Assembly (NCBI GenBank): GCA_900539195.1
Contig: UQBC01000013.1
Location: forward strand, 1-64,000
Reading direction: 5' to 3'
Source of the DNA: an uncultured Oscillospiraceae bacterium
GTDB lineage: Bacteria; Bacillota; Clostridia; Oscillospirales; Ruminococcaceae
DNA: 64,000 nt
The notes below the pieces were generated by a model that had not been told where the DNA came from, searched no databases, and was given only the letters and a program-made list of their open reading frames with translations. Of this stretch, positions 60,423-64,000 are shown piece by piece (the stretch's first letter is position 1; the number at the start of each line of letters is the position of its first letter). A program made the translations under genes and the position numbers.

Positions 60423-61313
60423 ATGGCGGGGATTTTAAATAAAATACCGCAGAAGCACAAAGGCGTGCTGTGTATTATCAGCTCCGCCTTTTGCTTTGCG
60501 TTTATGGGAGCGTTTGTAAGACTGGCGGGCGATCTGCCGTCGGTGCAAAAGAGCTTTTTCAGAAATCTTGTCGCTTTCATATTTGCGGCAGTGATACTGA
60601 TAAGGCAGAAAGGCTCTTTTCTGCCGCAGAAAAAAAGCAACATCGGCGCACTGCTGATACGCTCGGTATGCGGAACAATCGGCATACTCTGTAATTTCTA
60701 TGCGGTGGATCATTTAGCACTATCGGACGCAGCTATGCTGAACAAAATGTCGCCGTTCTTCGTTATCGTATTTTCGGCACTGTTTCTTCGGGAGCGGACG
60801 AATTTAGTGCAGACGCTCGGCGTAATAGTCGCATTTGCGGGAAGTCTGCTTATAATAAAGCCGAGCTTTGCAAACCTTGCTCTTGTGCCGTCACTGCTGG
60901 GATTTCTCGGCGGTATGGGCGCAGGTGCGGCTTATACGGCTGTAAGGTGGCTAGGAATAAGGGGCGAGAAAGGACCGTATATCGTGTTCTTTTTCTCGGG
61001 ATTCTCCTGCCTTGTAACACTGCCGTTCCTGCTGTTCGATTTTCACGTTATGACGTGGCAGCAGTGGCTCGTCCTGCTCGGTGCAGGACTTGCGGCGGCA
61101 GGTGGACAGTTCAGCATCACGGCGGCATATAAATTCGCTCCTGCAAAGGAAATATCGGTATATGATTATTCGCAGATTATATTCTCGGCGCTGCTCGGAT
61201 TTATAATGTTCTCGCAATTGCCTGATATATGGAGCTTGCTCGGATATGTGATAATATGCGGCATAGGCGTTGCGATGTTCATATACAACAACCGCAGGGA
61301 TAAAAATCCTTGA
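60423..61313 (+). CDS. EamA-family (DMT) transporter
   Basis: A 296-residue protein with ten hydrophobic segments in two EamA halves (first about 15-145, second about 155-290). Marker stretches are FRNLVAFIFAAVILI, LSDAAMLNKMSPFFVIVFSALFLRE and YDYSQIIFSALLGF. Drug/metabolite transporters of this kind export amino acids, metabolites or sugars; substrate not predictable. I choose ATG 60423 (MAGILNK), one base after the previous stop; an earlier start at 60396 would overlap that gene. Last gene of the ileS operon by position. Confidence 0.87.
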   Translation: MAGILNKIPQKHKGVLCIISSAFCFAFMGAFVRLAGDLPSVQKSFFRNLVAFIFAAVILIRQKGSFLPQKKSNIGALLIRSVCGTIGILCNFYAVDHLALSDAAMLNKMSPFFVIVFSALFLRERTNLVQTLGVIVAFAGSLLIIKPSFANLALVPSLLGFLGGMGAGAAYTAVRWLGIRGEKGPYIVFFFSGFSCLVTLPFLLFDFHVMTWQQWLVLLGAGLAAAGGQFSITAAYKFAPAKEISVYDYSQIIFSALLGFIMFSQLPDIWSLLGYVIICGIGVAMFIYNNRRDKNP

Positions 61314-61343
61314 CGGAAAATTAAGAACTGTTAACAGAAAATA

Positions 61344-61372
61344 TTGACACCGGTGTACTGATGTGGTATACT
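61344..61372 (+). promoter_or_regulatory. Promoter of the Asn-rich repeat protein gene
   Basis: TTGACA (61344-61349), a 17-base spacer and TATACT (61367-61372). Confidence 0.8.
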
Positions 61373-61431
61373 GACAAAAGATACACAAGTAAGGAAAGTG
61401 TGTCACTTATTGAAAAAAGAGGTATGTTATT

Positions 61432-61890
61432 ATGAAAACAGCAGCACAGGTATTTATAATCATCGGTATGGTTTTTGGATGCTGGATGATACTTCCGCTT
61501 ATTTTCGGCGGTATTGCATTAAGCCAGATGAGCAAGGGTCAAAGGCCTTCAACAGGTATGAGCGTATGCGTTCTTTTATTCTGCAATATGATAGGCGGTA
61601 TTCTCCTGCTTTGTGCAAAGGACGAGGACTTCTACAAGCCCAATATGATGAACAACGGCTACAATCCTAACATGAACAACGGTTACAACCCCAACATGAA
61701 CAACGGTTATAACCCCAATATGAACAACGGCTACAATCCTAACGTGAATAACGGCTATAATCCTAACGTGAACAACGGCGGCTATAACAACGCCAATTAC
61801 GCCGCTCCAAACAACTACAACAACAATAACTACGCTACGCCTGATAACAATAACTTCAATAATAATAACAATAACGGCGTTCAGCAGTAA
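61432..61890 (+). CDS. Membrane protein with Asn/Gly/Tyr/Pro repeats
   Basis: A 152-residue protein. Two hydrophobic segments (about residues 5-30 and 45-62) form the N-terminal part, similar to DUF4190-like membrane domains (GGIALSQMSKGQRPSTGMSV). The C-terminal half is a low-complexity tail of five NNGYNPN(M/V) units (24-base repeats, 61651-61770), then an Asn-rich end (NNNNYATPDNNNF). The tail is expected to be disordered; its side of the membrane is not certain. Number of repeats may vary between strains. Function unknown. It has its own promoter and terminator. Confidence 0.8.
   Translation: MKTAAQVFIIIGMVFGCWMILPLIFGGIALSQMSKGQRPSTGMSVCVLLFCNMIGGILLLCAKDEDFYKPNMMNNGYNPNMNNGYNPNMNNGYNPNMNNGYNPNVNNGYNPNVNNGGYNNANYAAPNNYNNNNYATPDNNNFNNNNNNGVQQ
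61651..61770 (+). repeat. Tandem 24-base coding repeats (5 units)
   Basis: Five in-frame units encode NNGYNPNM (three) and NNGYNPNV (two), with synonymous differences between units, so they are not all of very recent origin. Confidence 0.9.
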
Positions 61891-61911
61891 AAGGTACATA
61901 GTATTAAACAG

Positions 61912-61944
61912 AAAACGGCAGAGCTTATGCTCTGCCGTTTTTGC
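61912..61944 (+). terminator. Terminator after the Asn-rich protein
   Basis: AAACGGCAGAGC / GCTCTGCCGTTT stem with a T-tail. A second hairpin (AAAGCCGC / GCGGCTTTT, about 61949-61979) follows and can serve the minus-strand rsmA. Confidence 0.85.
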
Positions 61945-61985
61945 ATAACAAAAGCCGCTTTTTTATCACTGCGGCTTTTTTCTTC

Positions 61986-62849
61986 TTATTTTACTGTCAG
62001 TTCGTTTATTATCTCATACAGCTTTACAAGTTCAGCCATTGTAAGCTGTTCTGCTCTTGCCGTCGCAGGTATGCCGCTTTCGGTCATCTTTTCCGCAAGC
62101 GCCGCTTTCGGTATCTTGAAATATGCTGAAACGGGATTGGCAAGCTGTTTTCTGCGCTGAGCAAAAGCCTGCTTTATCACCTCAAAGAAAAGCGGCTCAT
62201 TATCGACCTTGTACGGCGGTTGTTCATACCGTTCAAGACTTATGACCGCACTGTCAACATTGGGTGCGGGCATGAACGATCCCCTGTTTACCCGAAACAG
62301 CTTCTTCGGCTTTGCGTAATAGTTTATAGACGCTGTGATTGCACCGCACTCACGGCTTCCTACTGCGGCACATATCCTGTCTGCCGCCTCAAGCTGTACC
62401 ATTACGGTTATCGCTTTTATAGGCAGCTTTTCCTCTAGCAGCTTCATTATTACGGGCGAGGTTATATAGTAGGGCAGATTTGCACAAACTATCACGTCCA
62501 TATCGGGAAACTTCTCGGCTATCAGCTTATTAAGATCGGTTTCCATAACATCGGCAAAAATAACCTCAACGTTGTCGTATTCTTCGAGTGTTTCGTCAAG
62601 AATGGGCTTCAGTCCCGTATCTATTTCAATAGCTACGACCTTTTCACAACGCTCGGCAAGCTCCCTTGTCAGAACGCCGATACCCGTGCCTATTTCTATA
62701 GCACCGACATTTTTCCCTGCACCGCCCATTTCGGCAATTTTCGGGCAGACGGTCGGATTTATAAGAAAGTTCTGTCCGAGCGACTTTGTGAAAGAAAAGC
62801 CGTGCTTTTCAAAAAGCTGTCTTATTGTTGAAATGTCGGTAAGTTTCAT
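61986..62849 (-). CDS. rsmA: 16S rRNA (adenine(1518)-N(6)/adenine(1519)-N(6))-dimethyltransferase
   Basis: A 287-residue KsgA/RsmA. GQNFLINPTVCPKI is the family start, EIGTGIGVLTREL binds SAM, and NLPYYITSPVIMKLLEE is the catalytic motif IV. The C-terminal FRVNRGSFMPAPNVDSAVI segment fits rRNA dimethylases. It dimethylates two adenines in helix 45 late in 30S assembly; loss gives kasugamycin resistance. Its start shares one base with the radA stop (TAATG). Confidence 0.96.
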   Translation of the reverse strand: MKLTDISTIRQLFEKHGFSFTKSLGQNFLINPTVCPKIAEMGGAGKNVGAIEIGTGIGVLTRELAERCEKVVAIEIDTGLKPILDETLEEYDNVEVIFADVMETDLNKLIAEKFPDMDVIVCANLPYYITSPVIMKLLEEKLPIKAITVMVQLEAADRICAAVGSRECGAITASINYYAKPKKLFRVNRGSFMPAPNVDSAVISLERYEQPPYKVDNEPLFFEVIKQAFAQRRKQLANPVSAYFKIPKAALAEKMTESGIPATARAEQLTMAELVKLYEIINELTVK

Positions 62850-64000
62850 TATTTGTTTCCTTCGCTTTCTTTTGTGAACATCTCAAGCACCTTGAACGCC
62901 TGCTGAAGATTTGCCACGCCGTATATGCTTATTCCGTAGTTTTCGCTCTTGTCAAGATTTTTAAGCGAGGATTTCGGCACAATGCACTTTGAAAATCCCA
63001 TTCGTGCCGCCTCACGCACACGTTCTCTTATATGCGACACCGCTCTTATTTCTCCTCCAAGACCGACCTCACCGAACATCGCAACATCATCGCCTATCGG
63101 AATATCACGAAGTCCCGAATAAAGAGCAAGAGCAATCGCAAGGTCGCTTGCAGGCTCGTCTATTTTAAGTCCGCCTATAACATTTATATATACATCATAT
63201 CCGCCGAAGTTGTAGCCTGTCCTCTTTTCAAGCACGGCGAGCAGAACGCACAACCTGCTGTAGTCGAAGCCTGTCGTCATTCTGCGCGGAGCGGAGAACG
63301 AGGTCTTGCTGACAAGCGCCTGCACCTCTGCCAGTATAGGTCGTGTACCCTCGACGGTACAAAGCACGGTTATACCGCTTACCCCTGCGGGTCTGCCGAG
63401 AAGAAGCATTGCAGACGGATTTTCGACCTGCTCAAGCCCCTTGTCCTGCATTTCAAATACGCCTATTTCGTTGGTCGAGCCGAAACGGTTCTTTGCGGCT
63501 CTTAATATCCTGTAGCTTAGCTGTTTGTCGCCCTCAAAGTACAGTACCGTGTCCACTATATGTTCAAGCACCTTAGGACCTGCTATACCGCCGTCCTTGT
63601 TTACATGACCTACAAGAAACACGGCTACCTCAAGGCTCTTTGCCATCTGCATAAACGCCGAGGTACATTCTCTTACCTGCACAAGACTGCCGGGAACGGA
63701 CTGAAGTTCTGTCAACTGCATTGTCTGTATCGAGTCGATTATCACAACATCGGGCTTATTCTCACGCACGCCCTCTATTATAGTATCGCAGTCGGTGCAG
63801 GCGCTGATATAAAGCCCGTCGCTTGCAACTCCCAGCCTGTCTGCACGGAGCTTTATCTGACGTTCGCTTTCCTCGCCGGATATGTACAGCACGGTCTTAT
63901 CCTGCGCAAGACAGCCGCATATCTGTAAAAGAAGCGTCGATTTGCCGATACCCGGGTCGCCGCCGAGCAGAACAAGCGAGCCTTTGACAAGTCCTCCGCC
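62849..64000 (-). CDS. radA: DNA repair protein RadA (partial, N-terminus beyond window)
   Basis: 383 codons are visible; full-length RadA is about 450, so roughly 70 residues including the N-terminal zinc finger lie beyond the edge. Walker A is GGDPGIGKSTLLLQ near the edge, the KNRFG motif is in AAKNRFGSTNEIG, and the C-terminal Lon-like domain includes NFGGYDVYINVIGGLKI. RadA is a RecA-like branch-migration helicase in recombination. A GTG at 63892 is internal, not the start. It is coupled to rsmA by a one-base overlap. Confidence 0.95.
   Translation of the reverse strand, partial: GGGLVKGSLVLLGGDPGIGKSTLLLQICGCLAQDKTVLYISGEESERQIKLRADRLGVASDGLYISACTDCDTIIEGVRENKPDVVIIDSIQTMQLTELQSVPGSLVQVRECTSAFMQMAKSLEVAVFLVGHVNKDGGIAGPKVLEHIVDTVLYFEGDKQLSYRILRAAKNRFGSTNEIGVFEMQDKGLEQVENPSAMLLLGRPAGVSGITVLCTVEGTRPILAEVQALVSKTSFSAPRRMTTGFDYSRLCVLLAVLEKRTGYNFGGYDVYINVIGGLKIDEPASDLAIALALYSGLRDIPIGDDVAMFGEVGLGGEIRAVSHIRERVREAARMGFSKCIVPKSSLKNLDKSENYGISIYGVANLQQAFKVLEMFTKESEGNK

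Noticed and set aside
61651..61860. CRISPR array
   Set aside because: The 24-base units are contiguous, in frame and coding (NNGYNPN units), with no spacers.

Overview
The window looks like the chromosome of an anaerobic, flagellated Bacillota of class Clostridia, probably an Oscillospirales/Ruminococcus-like gut bacterium. Signs of this are T-box riboswitches, TTGACA/TATAAT-type promoters with AGGAGG ribosome sites, a sigma-D type flagellin promoter, indirect aminoacylation by GatCAB, an oxygen-sensitive style glutamate synthase split into separate polypeptides and rich in ferredoxin domains, and an iron alcohol dehydrogenase. Base composition is moderate and gene order is mostly housekeeping. 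No rRNA genes, CRISPR array, prophage or intact insertion sequence were seen. The species call is inference.

Layout. 1-3208 (minus): a restriction enzyme fusing nuclease, methylase and specificity domains, cut by the window edge. 3.7-4.2 kb: a small exported protein. 4.4-7.9 kb (minus): a GntR-ABC transporter-nitrilase operon. 8.0-9.3 kb: no protein gene; it holds a candidate structured RNA and a dispersed repeat. 9.3-14.3 kb: gatCAB-aspS. 14.3-15.1 kb: a second copy of the repeat ends. 15.1-21.2 kb: a translation and quality-control run (CxxC protein, trmK, nif3-like, rqcH, valS). 21.4-22.4 kb: a tiny exported peptide and a lipoprotein. 22.6-24.0 kb (minus): DAHP synthase under a T-box. 24.2-26.5 kb: an M23 peptidase and an iron alcohol dehydrogenase. 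26.8-30.6 kb: three units ending in the same terminator (structured RNA, RelB-like antitoxin, fliB), then flagellin. 30.9-36.7 kb (minus): the glutamate synthase locus with an ANTAR regulator. 37.2-39.2 kb: a membrane protein, metY and tRNA-Arg. 39.3-41.7 kb (minus): a zeta-toxin-like kinase, rlmH and a D,D-carboxypeptidase. 42-44.6 kb: a two-component system. 44.6-47 kb (minus): leuS. 47.6-56 kb: an ADP-ribosylglycohydrolase and two very large zinc-ribbon/WG-repeat paralogues. 56.2-61.9 kb: T-box, ileS, an anchored protein, an EamA transporter and an Asn-rich repeat protein. 62-64 kb (minus): rsmA and partial radA.

How parts work together. The FliB-like methylase precedes the flagellin it may modify. 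The flagellin leader has a sigma-D promoter and a hairpin with an AGGA loop of the kind CsrA binds. The same AGGA-loop architecture opens both candidate structured RNAs (about 8.35 and 26.85 kb). These RNAs share a 5' hairpin whose stem differs by one compensated base pair and a 3' motif, but have divergent middles; they are the most interesting unexplained feature here. GatCAB with AspRS, two T-boxes and four aminoacyl-tRNA synthetase genes make translation the dominant theme.
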